Part shown: positions 32,880 to 44,800 of the stretch, piece after piece
How the letters are laid out: each line of letters opens with the position of its first letter
Position numbering within the stretch: the first letter of the stretch is position 1
DNA from: Lampris incognitus
Lineage: Eukaryota; Chordata; Actinopteri; Lampriformes; Lampridae
DNA: 64,000 bases
Reading direction: 5' to 3'
Assembly: GCF_029633865.1 (NCBI RefSeq)
Contig: NC_079213.1
Coordinates: forward strand, 104,132,905 to 104,196,904
Program-made: the position numbers and the translations under genes
Notes under the pieces: generated by a model
Databases searched by the model: none
Seen by the model: only the letters and a program-made list of their open reading frames with translations
Told to the model about the DNA's origin: nothing

Positions 32880-34440
32880 TGAAGACAAAAGAACATTCCA
32901 AGAAATTCCTCGTAAGCATTCATTGAGGATGGATAAAAGAACATTTCCAAGTTGCTGAATGGCGTGCAGTTCAGTCAATTGTTAAGAAATAGAAAGAACA
33001 TGGCACAGCCTTAAATCTGCCTAGGGCAGGGCCGTCCTCAAAAACTGAGTGACCGTTGTGAAGGAAAAGTGGCATGAAGCATTACGAATGATCATTTCTT
33101 CATTGTGTATTTGTTTCTCCATGCCTTGTTGGTCAGATCTCCGTTAAAGGAGCTCTGTGTTGTCTAGTACCAGGCTGTCTTTGAGTCCCCCAGTGGAGAG
33201 TAAGGAATGTTTGTAATGGGGGATGGGTGCTATCTTCCCTCCCTTCTTCCCTGCTTAACTTGCAAGTGCCTTGTAATCCTATATGCCCCTTTAGCTGGTT
33301 ATGACCAGATGTTTAAACTGACCTATCGTGCGAGGTATAGGAAAATGTATGGTTGAAGTTGACCAATGGGTAGACATTTCTTTGTCTAAGGGTATATAAG
33401 GAAGAACGCAGGGAGGTGTTCTCCATATGGTACAATGTGAGAGATGCAGGGCGGTGGCCAGAGGTGGTCTGACTTGTACTTCTCCGTATGGTACAATATT
33501 ATTTGTCTTGTTTTGTCTGTGTATTGTAGAATATGAAGTGTCTTTTATCATCAATCATCAATTGCTTTGTGTAATTATTACTGAGTGAGTCCAGAGAGTT
33601 CATAGGTACATTTCCATGACACCGTGCAAGAAGGGGATTAGTGAGGGAGGCCACCAACAGACCTAGGACCCTTCTGAAGGAGTTCCAAGTTTCAGTGGCT
33701 GAGATGGGCGAGACTATGCATACAACAACTGTTCCCCGGTTCTTCACCAGTCACAGCTTTATGGGAGAGTGGCAAAGAGAAAGCCTCTGTTGGAAAAAAA
33801 AAAACTCACATGAAATCTTAACTACAGTTTGCCCGAAGGCATGTGGGAGACTGAAGTCAGCTGGATGAAGGTTCTATGGTCTGATGATAACAAAATTGAG
33901 CTTTTTGGCAATCAGACTAGACGCTATGTCTGGCATAAACCAAGCACCACACAGCACCACAAATGCACCATCCCCACCGTGAAGCATGATAGTGGCAAGC
34001 ATCATGCTGTGGGGATGCTTCTTTGTAGCAGGCCCAGGAAGGCTTGTGAAGGTAGAGGGTAGAATGAATGCAGAAAAATACAGGGACATCCTGGAGAAAA
34101 ACCTGATACAGTCTGTAAGAGAACTGTGACTTGGGAGGAGATTTGTTTTTCAGCAAGACAGTGACCTCAAGCATACAGCCAAAGCTGCGCACAAATGGTT
34201 TGAAAACAACAATGTTAAAGTCCTGGAGTGGCCGAGTTAGAGTCCAGACCTCAATCCAATTGAGAATTTGTGGCTGGACTTGAAAAAGACTGTTCACTCA
34301 TGATCACCATGCAACCTGACAGAGCTTGGGCAGTTTAGCAAAGAAGAATGGGGGAAATTTTCAGTGTCCAGATGTGCAAAGCTGATACAGACCCATCTAC
34401 ACAGGCTCAGTGCTTCAATAGCTGCCAAAGGTTCATATAC
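32880..34440 (+). pseudogene. Tc1 transposase pseudogene interrupted by a solo LTR
   Basis: Fragments in several frames match Tc1 transposase: a DNA-binding region before the LTR, and after it VLWSDDNKIELFGNQTRRYV (first aspartate in SDDN), then a QQDSDLKH-like region and a PDLNPIEN-like region in shifted frames. Stops and frameshifts are frequent. The LTR lies between the DNA-binding and catalytic halves. Confidence 0.8.
33057..33621. repeat. solo LTR, 565 bp
   Basis: Starts TGTGAAGG and ends TGACA. CCGT occurs directly on both sides (33,053-33,056 and 33,622-33,625), a 4-bp target duplication. It contains CCAAT at 33,362 and TATATAAG at 33,393-33,400, a promoter-like arrangement on the plus strand. 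No internal retroviral sequence remains. A 4-bp duplication is common for some retroviruses and some Gypsy groups, so the family is open. Confidence 0.75.
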
Positions 34441-34642
34441 TGACTTTAATACTTATGCAGTCAATTCTTTAATAATTGTAATAAATTTTGACTTGTTTGT
34501 AGAAATGTGTTTTCACTTTGACATGAAAGAGTCTTTTTCTGTTGATCAGTGTAAAAAAAGCCAAAGTAAATCCAGCGTGATTTAATGCTGTAAAAAAAAA
34601 CATAAAAACTTCTAAGGGGGTGAATTCTTTTTATAGGCACTG

Positions 34643-37600
34643 TGTATGTTCATTCTTTGCATGCAGACATGTCTGTATGAGAGTTTGTCATGTCTCCCCT
34701 AAATTAACAGATTGCAGCGTTAGCGGAGAAACGGGTGAATGAATATGTGATCCGCAGGCTAGAAAGCTTTTCTCAACTCTACGGGGACGTTTCGACGTGA
34801 GAGCCATGGTGTTGTAATCTTTGGCTGGACAACTTATTTCCCCCGAAACTTTTGGCATTTTTTCTGTCAGCAAACATTTCAATGAGCACCTAAGTATTAA
34901 ATTCACCATAAAGTCAAAACAGCAGGCGGCCTGGTTCAAATCCCCCTCGCACATATCTCAGTATAAGACGATACATGATGAGATGAGATAGTTTGTCTGG
35001 GTATGGACTTAACAACACTCTTTTTCGATTTGGTCCCGGCAGGAAAATACAGACTATGGTCAAGTCCAATTTTCTTCAATGATCGCCCTCATCGTTGCAT
35101 CTACCAATATATAGTTATTGTTTTGATTTGATCGTTTCAATTTTGTTGGCTTCTTTCAGATTTTGTAGTCTCTCCTGACAAGTAAGTAAAACATGCTGTT
35201 TTTTGACTCGAGTTCACGAGCTGCGCTTTAAAAATGCTGCATCAAACCTGACTCATTTAGCATCCCCAAAACAAGCAAAATAACCTAGCAGTGCAGCAAG
35301 CTAGGATTTGTTGAAACAGCATAAAATCACTTGTTTAGCTGAAAGACCAGAAAACTTGACACGAGCTGCACTTTAAAAATGCTGTGTCAAACCTGAGATG
35401 ATATTTAGTATAGTCACAAGCCGTACTCATTTAGCATCCCCAAAACAAGCAAAATAACCTATGCGGTCTTTACCAGGGAGGATTTGTTGAAACAGGATAA
35501 AATTACTTGTTTAGCTGAAAGACCAGAAATCTTGACACGAGTTAAACTGTCTTGCTTTTGAGCTAGTCGATCTAGTCTAAAGCATAACCAGCTGACATGA
35601 GCCATGCAGTTCATAAACAAAACCACTTAAAGCAGTTCTCCACAAAAAGCTGCTTTATTTACTTCTAAAAATTTTGTTTTTCAGATGAAACAAGTTAGTT
35701 AGATAACCCATGATGAATGTTTCTAAAACAACACAGATAGTTTTACAGCCACTTCTTGATGCGTAAATGATTGTTGAAATGAGATGGTGAGATTTTTCAG
35801 TGTGATTTGAAGACCGTCTGACTTGTTTTTGCAGTGTGGTTGGACATCATATCCTGGTGTTTTAGTTATTCGGCTGCTTTGTACGACCCTTACAAGTACA
35901 CTCTATTCTCCGCAGAAATTCTTGGAGCTGGGAGCAATTTTTGGGGGGGGGAAAAAAAAGCAAAAACATGCTTGCTTGCTGCAATCCCTGCCAGAGAGAT
36001 TTGTCAACAGTAACTTAATCAGAAACGTTTGTCATGGCTGTTCCCAAGCTGTCCAAAAGGCAAGGAAGGAGAAATACTCACCAACAAGGAAGCAGGAGTT
36101 GTAAATTTGTAAAAAAATATTCACAAATTGGATAAGCTACATTAAACTTCTGAAATTCTGGATAAAGAGCCATGCACATGTAATTACACAGGAATTTAAT
36201 TCGGTTGTGTTTTTGGTCTGACAGACAGATGGGTTCTGAGATCCACAGCTACCCGGAATCAGTGTGGAGCCGTTTTCTGCTGAGCCTCGTCAGAAGGATC
36301 CGACTGCGGACCTCCAGAGACTGGAAAGCAGCTCACCTCCAGAAATGGGAATATCCTGCTAACACCTGCACGCTGCAAAGAAAAATACAAGTTTACCAAG
36401 GTATTTTATCTTGTTTAAAGTCTCACGATAAAGGTTTCTCACCTCACTGGCAGATAAAATTTTGTCTTTACAAGAGTGTGTGCTTGTTTCAGCATAACAG
36501 GACTTGTTTCAAGTCAGAAAAAGAAAGATTACCTCGAATCAAGTGTCCTGTTTTAGTATTTCTTTTCTCACTGAGTGAAAATTCCTCATAACACATCTAA
36601 TAATCATGAAACAAGTAGACTGTCTCTTGAAACCATCAATATTAAAGGTCAATGGGGTAAGAAAGTACTGATTTTATGAGGAATTTTCACCTGACTGGAA
36701 AATAAATCTCATAACAAGAAACTTGATTTGAGATCATCTTGTTTTTATTCCAGTAAATGTCTCACAACAAGTCCTATCAAGAGACAAATACTGTATCTTG
36801 AAACAAGCAGCAATATCTGCCAGTGGTATAAGAACATTTTACAAGCAATATCTTGAAATAAGCGTTATGAGACTTAAAATAAGATAAAATCCCTCTATAA
36901 ACGAGCAGGGGGAGGATGCCAGTGACAACGAATGAAGAATTTGCCAGCGCACTGTAATTGCAACATGGCTATGGGAAATAGAAATCAGGTCTCGTGTTGC
37001 TAAATACAAGACCGTCATTTATCAAATGGTTTATTTTTAACAAACTCTTATTTTCTTTCTTAGTTAATAGAGAGTCTATTCTCATGCACTTCATCTGCCC
37101 GGTGGAGTTAAGGAGTTAAATCCTGCACTGGTAATACTTTCCAGTTTCCAAAGGGCTGTTCTGACACCACATCTCCCTATGCACACACACACACACATGC
37201 ACATACACACACATGCATGCTGCAATAATGTCAAAATAAGCTTTGCGTCAATAATCTTTATTGTTCAACACTGCTGTGCATCATCACCACTTCCGCCATT
37301 CCTACATGTTGTCATTGTCTGAAGTCACTCAAGTGCCAAATGAAATGTGATGAGGACAACCAAGAGAATGACAGATGTTTAAGACCACAACAGAGACGAT
37401 GATGACACTGAAAGGACAATCTGCACATGACGAGAAATATCCAAGATAACCCTCTCCTCTACATTGGGCAACACCTTCTCCAAGACAGTCATCTCTTTTG
37501 AATGATTGTGTACATACCATTTAAATAAATAGGGATAATTGGTATTAAATTAATGTTTCTTCGAAATACATTGGTACATACGCGGTACATTGAAGAAAAA

Positions 37601-37800
37601 AAAGAAAAAACTATTCAAAACAAATAGTCTGGCAGTGTTTTCAATATCAACAGCAAAAATACAAACAATATAAACAATTAGAACAAAGTTCTCGTGACTG
37701 TTTGTGGCTTCGAAGGCACTTCCTTGGCAACTCGCTGATCCCTCGTTGATCATCTTTCACCTAAAATGAAACGGCAGACAAATAAATAAAATTAAATCAG
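34643..37800. other. no gene recognised; local duplication at 35,215-35,545
   Basis: Two diverged direct copies lie at about 35,215-35,365 and 35,375-35,545, sharing CATTTAGCATCCCCAAAACA and CTTGTTTAGCTGAAAGACCA. Short repeated ACAAG/CTTGTTT motifs continue to 36,900. At 37,255-37,260 there is a minus-strand AATAAA with a CA-rich tract upstream at 37,183-37,215, but no coding exon was identified for it. Confidence 0.5.
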
Positions 37801-38140
37801 GGGATGACGTGTCAATGACTCCCCTTAAGCTCCACATGCTTTAAAACTGTGTTTCAAGGGAAAATGAATCCGTCTATTTTGGACAAAGAAACAGTTGAGG
37901 CCTCTTGAGTGTCTAGCGGAGTCAGCGAATGGGGACAGTCAGAGGAAGACTTCTGCCACGAGCCCACAGCTCTTCCTCAGCATTACAGTCCTGAATAAAT
38001 TCATGTAACACCCCAGCAATGACCAGGATGACTCACATAATGAATCACGTAATGCACCTGATTTTACCCCTGCCTAAAATGACCACAGGCGGTCGAAATA
38101 ACCGCCGGCTTTTAAACTCTGTATTCTGTCAAGATAAATA

Positions 38141-38566
38141 CCTAATTGAGATATTAATGCATTGCCTATGTTAGTATGCCTGTTAGGAAACGACTGACAC
38201 CAAAATTAACATTTTAACAACTATAATACTATTTTTAAACAATTTAAACTTCAGAGAGACATGGTCTACCTTGAATAGCAAAATTGAAAAAGTGAAAATA
38301 TTACCTGAAAAACAAAACGGAAAACACATATTGCTAACCTAACAAACACAAGGCCTATAAAACGTGAAACGTACAAAAAAAAAAGAAGAAAAGAACTGAA
38401 AATAAAAATTGAAACCGTCCCAAACAACGACCGGAACTTAAAAACTACTAAAACAACCCAATTGAGATATTAATGCATTGCATATGTTAGTATGTCTGTT
38501 AAGAAACAACTGACACAAAAATTAACATTTTAACAACTATAATACTATTTTTCAAATGATTTAAAA
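38141..38566 (+). repeat. direct repeat of about 108 bp, spacing 316 bp
   Basis: 38,141-38,247 and 38,457-38,566 share AATTGAGATATTAATGCATT through ACAACTATAATACTATTTTT with few differences. The spacer is A-rich without ORFs. Confidence 0.85.
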
Positions 38567-39775
38567 TGGCCGCTGTCCAACGCCTGTAAATACTGCAGCG
38601 CCTCGGTGGTAGTCATGGTGCGTCTGTAACAGCATCTGTAACCAGACATGTTGGACATAATCAGAAATCAAGTTTGGACTATGACTCTGCACTGGCGGAC
38701 GCTAGTGTGTTTCTAGGACAGGGCGAGGAACTTCACGAAGGAAATGACGCAACCAACACACGTCATAAATAGTGACAAGTGACATGACACGCACGATCAC
38801 GCCTAAATTATGCACGGTCATTTTGACCGCTCATGGTCGTTTTATGTAGATCTTATCATAACTTCTTTGTTCAATCGATCTAAAACTCACTTTAATGCAA
38901 ATAAATGCAATTTTAGGAGAATTCATGGAGAGGCAGGTCTGTATCTTTTGAAAATCCAAAACGGTCAAAATGACCGTTAAAAGGGGTTCCTGGTTTTGGG
39001 ATGTAGATTTGGCAGAATTTACAGAATGCTGGAGACGAGATCTCGTTGTCTGATTCACTTGACAAACTGAATACCTGCCGATGTGTCTTCCTCATTTCCC
39101 CAAGCTAAAGAAACTCTCGTTCTGCGGAAGAAGAAGAAGAAAAAAAGCTAAAATGACCACCATTTGTATGAAGGCTCTCGTTTGTTCGTGGTCGTCAGCC
39201 GCTGGCTTGACTTAGTTGCGTTCATACAAGACAGAGCAGATGTTTTTGTGTTGAGTCAGTCTGAAGACCAGACTCACACCAACCAAGCCTGCCGAGCTGC
39301 TGTCGTCGCAGATCAACTTTTTTAACTCAGACATGTCAGCCAACCGTCCTCACCCTGCTCCCGGTACCGAACAAAATAGTCTGACACTTCCTGTCTCATT
39401 GCCTGGTCAGTCCTCCCTGTTGGATTTACAACCCCACGACTATGATGCTTCTCAGGCTTTAATTAAGCCTCCTCAGCGTTTCCCATCCCACTTTGGGACC
39501 AGTAATGTGGACTGGTGTGATGTTGGCAGCTGGGTTCAGTACTGGATCTGCTGCTACTCATTCAGTTTCTTCCTCCTTAATTCTTTCCATCTTGTTTTCC
39601 CCCCAGGATTTTGACAAATTATCTATTGGTTTTATAAACTATTTGGTTTTATAAACTATTTGGTACCTCTTTAAATTAAAGGCAATTTGTTACACAGAAG
39701 TAATTGAGTAACCTACGAGTCAAATAGATGTAATTGATCTATGATGAGTGGTACTTACTGAGTAATATATGAATA
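38567..39775. other. no gene recognised; palindromic GGTCATTTTGACCG-like sites
   Basis: A GGTCATTTTGACCG palindrome lies at 38,816-38,829 and an AAAATGACCGTT variant follows near 38,967. Open frames in both directions carry no recognisable domain. Confidence 0.4.
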
Positions 39776-39789
39776 AAATAGGGTCTTTT

Positions 39790-40223
39790 TTTCTCCATTT
39801 TTTTCTCCCCAATTGTATCCGGCCAATTACCCCACTCTTCTGAGCCGTCCCAGTCACTGCTCCACCCCCTCTGCCAATCCGGGGAGGGCCGCAGACTACC
39901 ACATGTCTCCTCCGATACATGTGGAGTCGCCAGCTGCTTCTTTTCACCTGACAGTGAGGAGTTTCACTAGGGGGACGTAGCTTGTGGGAGGATCACGCTA
40001 TTCCCTCAAGTTCCCCCTCCCCCCTGAACAAGCACCCCGACCAATCAGAGGGGTCGCTAGTGCAGCGACCAGGACACATACTCACATCTTCCCACCTGCA
40101 GACACGGCCAAAAGTGTGCCTGTAGGGACACTCGCCCAACCAAGCCGGTAAAAAGGGGATTCGAACCGGTGATCCCCATGTTGGTAGGGAACGGAATAGA
40201 CTGCCACGCCACCCAGATGCCCC
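39790..40223 (-). repeat. tRNA-derived SINE family S1, full length, with target-site duplication
   Basis: The head (complement of GGGGCATCTGGGTGGCGTGG) is at the right end, the B-box is GGTTCGAATCCCC and the body is full length. AAATAGGGTCTTTT is duplicated at 39,776-39,789 and 40,224-40,237. Confidence 0.92.
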
Positions 40224-40239
40224 AAATAGGGTCTTTTCT

Positions 40240-41824
40240 ATATCAGCTTTGCTTCCTTGTTGTTATGATGTGCTGTTAAATATAATCTATATCAAACTCG
40301 GTATGAGATAAATTCACACATCCCATTGTACCAAACAAGTATTTTGAATCCTTTGTGTCACATTGATAAATTGTAATTACCTGTTAAATTTAAGATAGCA
40401 CCACATTCAATATTCACGTTTAACAGATGGTTACTGTTTATCCCTGTGTCACAAAGGATTCAACATACTTGTGTTTGCTATTTTACTTGTGTATTACTTC
40501 TTTGTTTCTGTATAATGAGTTACCCTGTAACTTAAAGGTGACCACCTAGTCTTTGTCATTGTTGAGTTGGTAGTTTGACACCCTGCCTCCGTCTGCCGTC
40601 TCCACAGGACGAACCTGGATAACTAACAGTTGCATGAAAAAAAAACACCGTAAAGTAAAAAAAAAAAAAATAATAAGAGAAAAGTTCCAGCCAACGCTGC
40701 CATTTCGAAATCCCCTTCAGTAGAACGGGAATGACATGAGAACTTAGAAATCTCTGAGTATTTGTTTTTATGTTTATCATTATTGTTTCATAATTGCTAG
40801 TGACTTTTTTGCGCAGTGTGGGGCTGCCGTTAGAGCACGGACACAGGAAAAAACAAACCACAGCTCTCTGTTTACTGGCAGCATGACCAAGACTGCCTCC
40901 CTTTTATTTAGGAAAGCGTTATAAGCCTTAAAGCAAACATCGACTTTACAATGCTTGCTGAGAACAGGGCCGGTCCACCGTCCAGCTAAACCGCAGAACA
41001 CGCACTGATAGAATTATCTTCCGTTGCCTCGCTCACTGGACCAAGTACTGAGAGATTAATTGCTTTGATGCACAAATCTTCAATTTCACAACAAAAAAAG
41101 AGGGAAAACAATTGCATGTGAATGTTTGTTTGCACATATGAACGGCCAGCGGGGTGGAATGGCAGCCCTTTAAAAAGATAACTCTGCTAGTTGTGGAAAA
41201 AAAGAGTCTGGCTAGTTGTGGAAAAAGAGTCTGGCTTGGGTTTCTGAGTCTTAGTCTGATGTCCCTCCGTGTCTCTCTCCGTCTGTCTTTTCATCGCTTC
41301 CACACAAATGCACAAGTGCATGCGCTGTCTTCCTATACAGGTCTGCAGAGACTGTTTAATGCCTCATAATGAAATGCTGTGTGCATTTTGACAACCAGAA
41401 CTGACCTAGGTAAATAAAATTTAATAAGTGTACTTTGCAACTTTTTTTTCTTTCTTTTGACCAGAAGCTGTAAAAGCCCAAATACAATCATCATCTACGT
41501 AGGGTTATAAAAGTCCAGGACAGTTGTAGGAGGAACACATGTTAGTCATTACATGGACATCAGTTCCCTTCGATCCTTACATATCGACTGCAGATGTCAG
41601 GCGCACATTCGGATGAATTCGATCGAGTAGCAGCCCAGTTTTTACTCCTTACCAAGTCAAGATGCAGTATGTTAAACATTATTTTCCTATTTACTCGCTG
41701 TGTGTATCTTAATTAACCACATTCACTGCAATGCATTATGGTGTTGTTGAAAGCATAAAAGCAACCAAGCAGATTGGAAACCCATCTCAGAGAGCTGAGG
41801 AGCACTTTTACTCACATGCAATAT
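40240..41824. other. probable 3' flank or 3' UTR of alkal; no other gene recognised
   Basis: Downstream of the alkal stop codon on the minus strand. Candidate polyadenylation signals are ATTAAA at 41,355-41,360 and AATAAA at 40,903-40,908. Their use is unproven. Confidence 0.35.
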
Positions 41825-41889
41825 CTAGGATTGCGTGCAGAGGGGACTCATTGCTAATCTCGTTAGCAATCTTGCACATCGTTTGTAGT
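41825..41889 (-). CDS. alkal: alkal exon 5 (terminal coding exon)
   Basis: The acceptor is TTATTTTCAG. It encodes [20 protein letters not shown] and then TAG at 41,827-41,825, giving the last two cysteines. The intron before it is 4.1 kb and holds SINEs and inverted-repeat elements. Confidence 0.93.
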
Positions 41890-44800
41890 CTGAAAATAAC
41901 AAAACAAGGAAGAAAAAAAGCATAAATTTTCACTCAACTTGCACCATACATACAATTGTTAAGTAGAGACCAACATAATTCCTTAGTCACTTGCCAACTT
42001 GGCTGTTAATGAATTTCAACCTGCTTGATGACAGACACCCTTGCATAGACATTTATGATACTGTTTTTCTCTGTCTGTCTCTCTCCTCTAGGATGTTTAA
42101 GTCCTTGTGTTTTGAAACGTGAAGCAAGTCGTGGACCTGAAAAATAGAACAAGGGGGGGGGGTTTGAATGACTTTGTTCTGCATGTGTTCAGATGGCATG
42201 AGACTCGTGAAGGCGTTTGTCACCAAGGAGTTGCAGGCGCTTCATAGCAGGAGGTAAAATGACAGGGTACTTCCATTTGGTTCGAGGGGGACCGATCGCT
42301 GGGTTGTTCATTTTTATTTACATTGCACTTTGAAGTAGCAAACGTTCTGCGTAATTTCTTTGTCTTCATTTTCAAGCCTCACTGAACATGTGTTAACTTT
42401 AGAGTCCGTCTGTCGATTGTTGTTAATTTGCCCCCTTCCCAACAGATGGAAGCTCATCCCGAGGATGTGAATGAACGAGCCAGTTCCTTTTCCAGGTCTG
42501 TTAGTTGCTTCGCATGTGAACAGTAAAATGTAACTTCTCAATTTTCAAGTCACACGTTTCATACATTAAAAAAAAACCTTGACATCTTCACACCACTCTT
42601 TACTCATGTGTTAGGTGTTGAAAAGCTTTACTAACAAATCACAAATATGAAAGTGAAAAACAAACCTTTATAACAACTAAATCCGACATATGTCAGAACC
42701 CAAAGCACATATGCCACAATTCTGACTTATCGCCGTCTGTACTCGTCTGTTGTGTCTCCCAGTCTATCGTGGGAGCAGACCTGAAAGCCAGCAAGTAAGG
42801 CGATAAATGACTAGGGGCCAACACATGTTCCTCTTGACAGAAACAGGATCGCACAAGACAAACTCAGCTTTCTGTATCAGATCCAAGTACGATTATAGTG
42901 CACCTTCGTGCTGAAGACCATCCTCGAGCATCGCTTAATCGAATTAAAGATACAAGAGAGAAGAAAGGAAACGGGGAAAGCGAGACCCATGGCCCAACTC
43001 ACTGTAGACAACAGAGATGAGGCTGACTAAACCGACATGCATCTGCAATATGTGGACATCATATGAGATCATTCTCCAACTTGCGGCTGATGTCATCCCC
43101 TCGTGAAAACAACATTGATGACATGACTGATCAAGACGAAGACGAAGTAATACTCAAGTGTGTAATTTAACAGCTCTTGGAGGATGCACAGCATTTATTT
43201 TTTTTTGCAGGCTGTGAGTTATCCAAGAGGGAGAAGCAATTATATTGTCATGCTAATTGGAATCTGTGAGGAGTGAAGATGTTGGCCAAAGGGAGCTTGG
43301 TAACACATCGCTGCCATTATGTGCTCCTGTCAATCACAGAGGGATGACTCAGTCTCACTGCCGGGGTGTAGATTACTTTAACTGGAAGGGTTGAGGCTTA
43401 GTCCTTTGCAAGCTGAAAATATCCATCTAAAAGAGTGATTTTGTAACAGGTGGAAATCAGACAGGTGCAATCATAATCAGTCTTTAGGAGGCTATGGGTA
43501 ATATTTAGATTTTCCTGAAGCATAATGTGATTAGTAAATATTATCAGGGGCAGCTGAATGGTAGTGACTGAAACAAGCAAAAACACAGGGGTGTTTTGTG
43601 TGTTTTGGTGTAGTTTGAGGCCCTTCTGAGAAGGTGCCAAGCCGCATGATGTTTGATTTAAGAGTTGTCATTCAGATAAAAGTAGGGGTCAGGATCCATC
43701 CATCCATCCATTATCCGAACCGCTTATCCTGCTCTCAGGGTCGCGGGGATGCTGGAGCCTATCCCAGTAGTCATTGGGCGGCAGGCGGGGAGACACCCTG
43801 GACAGGCCACCAGGCCATCACAGGGCCAGGGGTCAGGATTCAGTTAGACATTACAAACGATCTTTAAAGGGATAGTTCGGTTTCTAGGGTTTTTACTGTG
43901 TCCTACTTACACAGAGTCAGACAAACTCGTTGGTACCGTTTTTATGTGTGTGTGTGCAGGAGTTTGAAGGTACATTCACCACGCCCTCGCTTAGCTCAGT
44001 TGTTGGATGTCTACCAGGATCATTAACAGCTCCTCTCAAAACAAGGAAATTGCACTTTCTCTGAAGCCAAATGTTGATGCTACTTGTTAGCCTATCATGT
44101 TAACTGGTTTTCTCAACCAACGTTTTCACAAGTACATGAAATGTACTAAAAATTAGGTATAGTTTTAACTATTTTTCTATGATATGCATATCTGTCTGTT
44201 TCCGCCAAAGAAGAATATGGATATGTGTGTTACGGAAAAATAGTTCAAAACTATAATCTATGTTTTGTTTTTTTTTGCGGTCTATTCCGTTGCCTACCAA
44301 CATGGGGATCACTGGTTCGAATCCCCATGTTACCTCCGGCTTGGTCGGGCACCCCTACAAACACATTGGCCGTGTCTGCGGGTGGGAAGCCGGATGTGGG
44401 TATGTTTCCTGGTCGCTGCACTAGCGCCTCCTCTGATCAGTCAGGGCACCTGTTCGGGGAGGGGGGGAACTGGGGGGAATAGCATGATCCTCCCACGCGC
44501 TACGTCCCCCTGGTGAAACTCCTCACTGTCAGGTGAAAAGAAGCGGCTGGCGACTCCACATGTATCAGAGGAGGCATGTGGTAGTCTGCAGCCCTACCCG
44601 GATCGGCAGAGGGGGTGGAGCAGCGACCGGGATGGCTCAGAAGAGTGGGGTAATTGGACGGGTACAACTGGGGAGAAAAAGGGGGGGGAAATCCAAAAGA
44701 AAAAAAGAAACTATAATCTACCTTTTAATATTTTGCATGTACTTGCGAAAACCTTTGTAAGAAGAATTCTTGTTGCTACGATAACAAGTAAAAAGTTTTA

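Larger units (their letters stand above)
32502..34642 (+). mobile_element. Tc1/mariner element split by a solo LTR
   Basis: Inverted termini CAGTGCCTATAAAAAGTGTT (left) and the complement at 34,627-34,642 with TA nearby. Without the 565-bp LTR and one CCGT copy the element would be about 1.57 kb, normal for Tc1. Confidence 0.88.

Noticed and set aside
37550..37753. 67-codon minus frame near an AATAAA, considered as the last alkal exon
   Set aside because: The true terminal exon with the conserved cysteines is at 41,825-41,889; this frame has no family residues.
39333..39614. 93-codon plus frame, considered as a host exon
   Set aside because: No similarity to a family I recognise and no splice context in the same frame.
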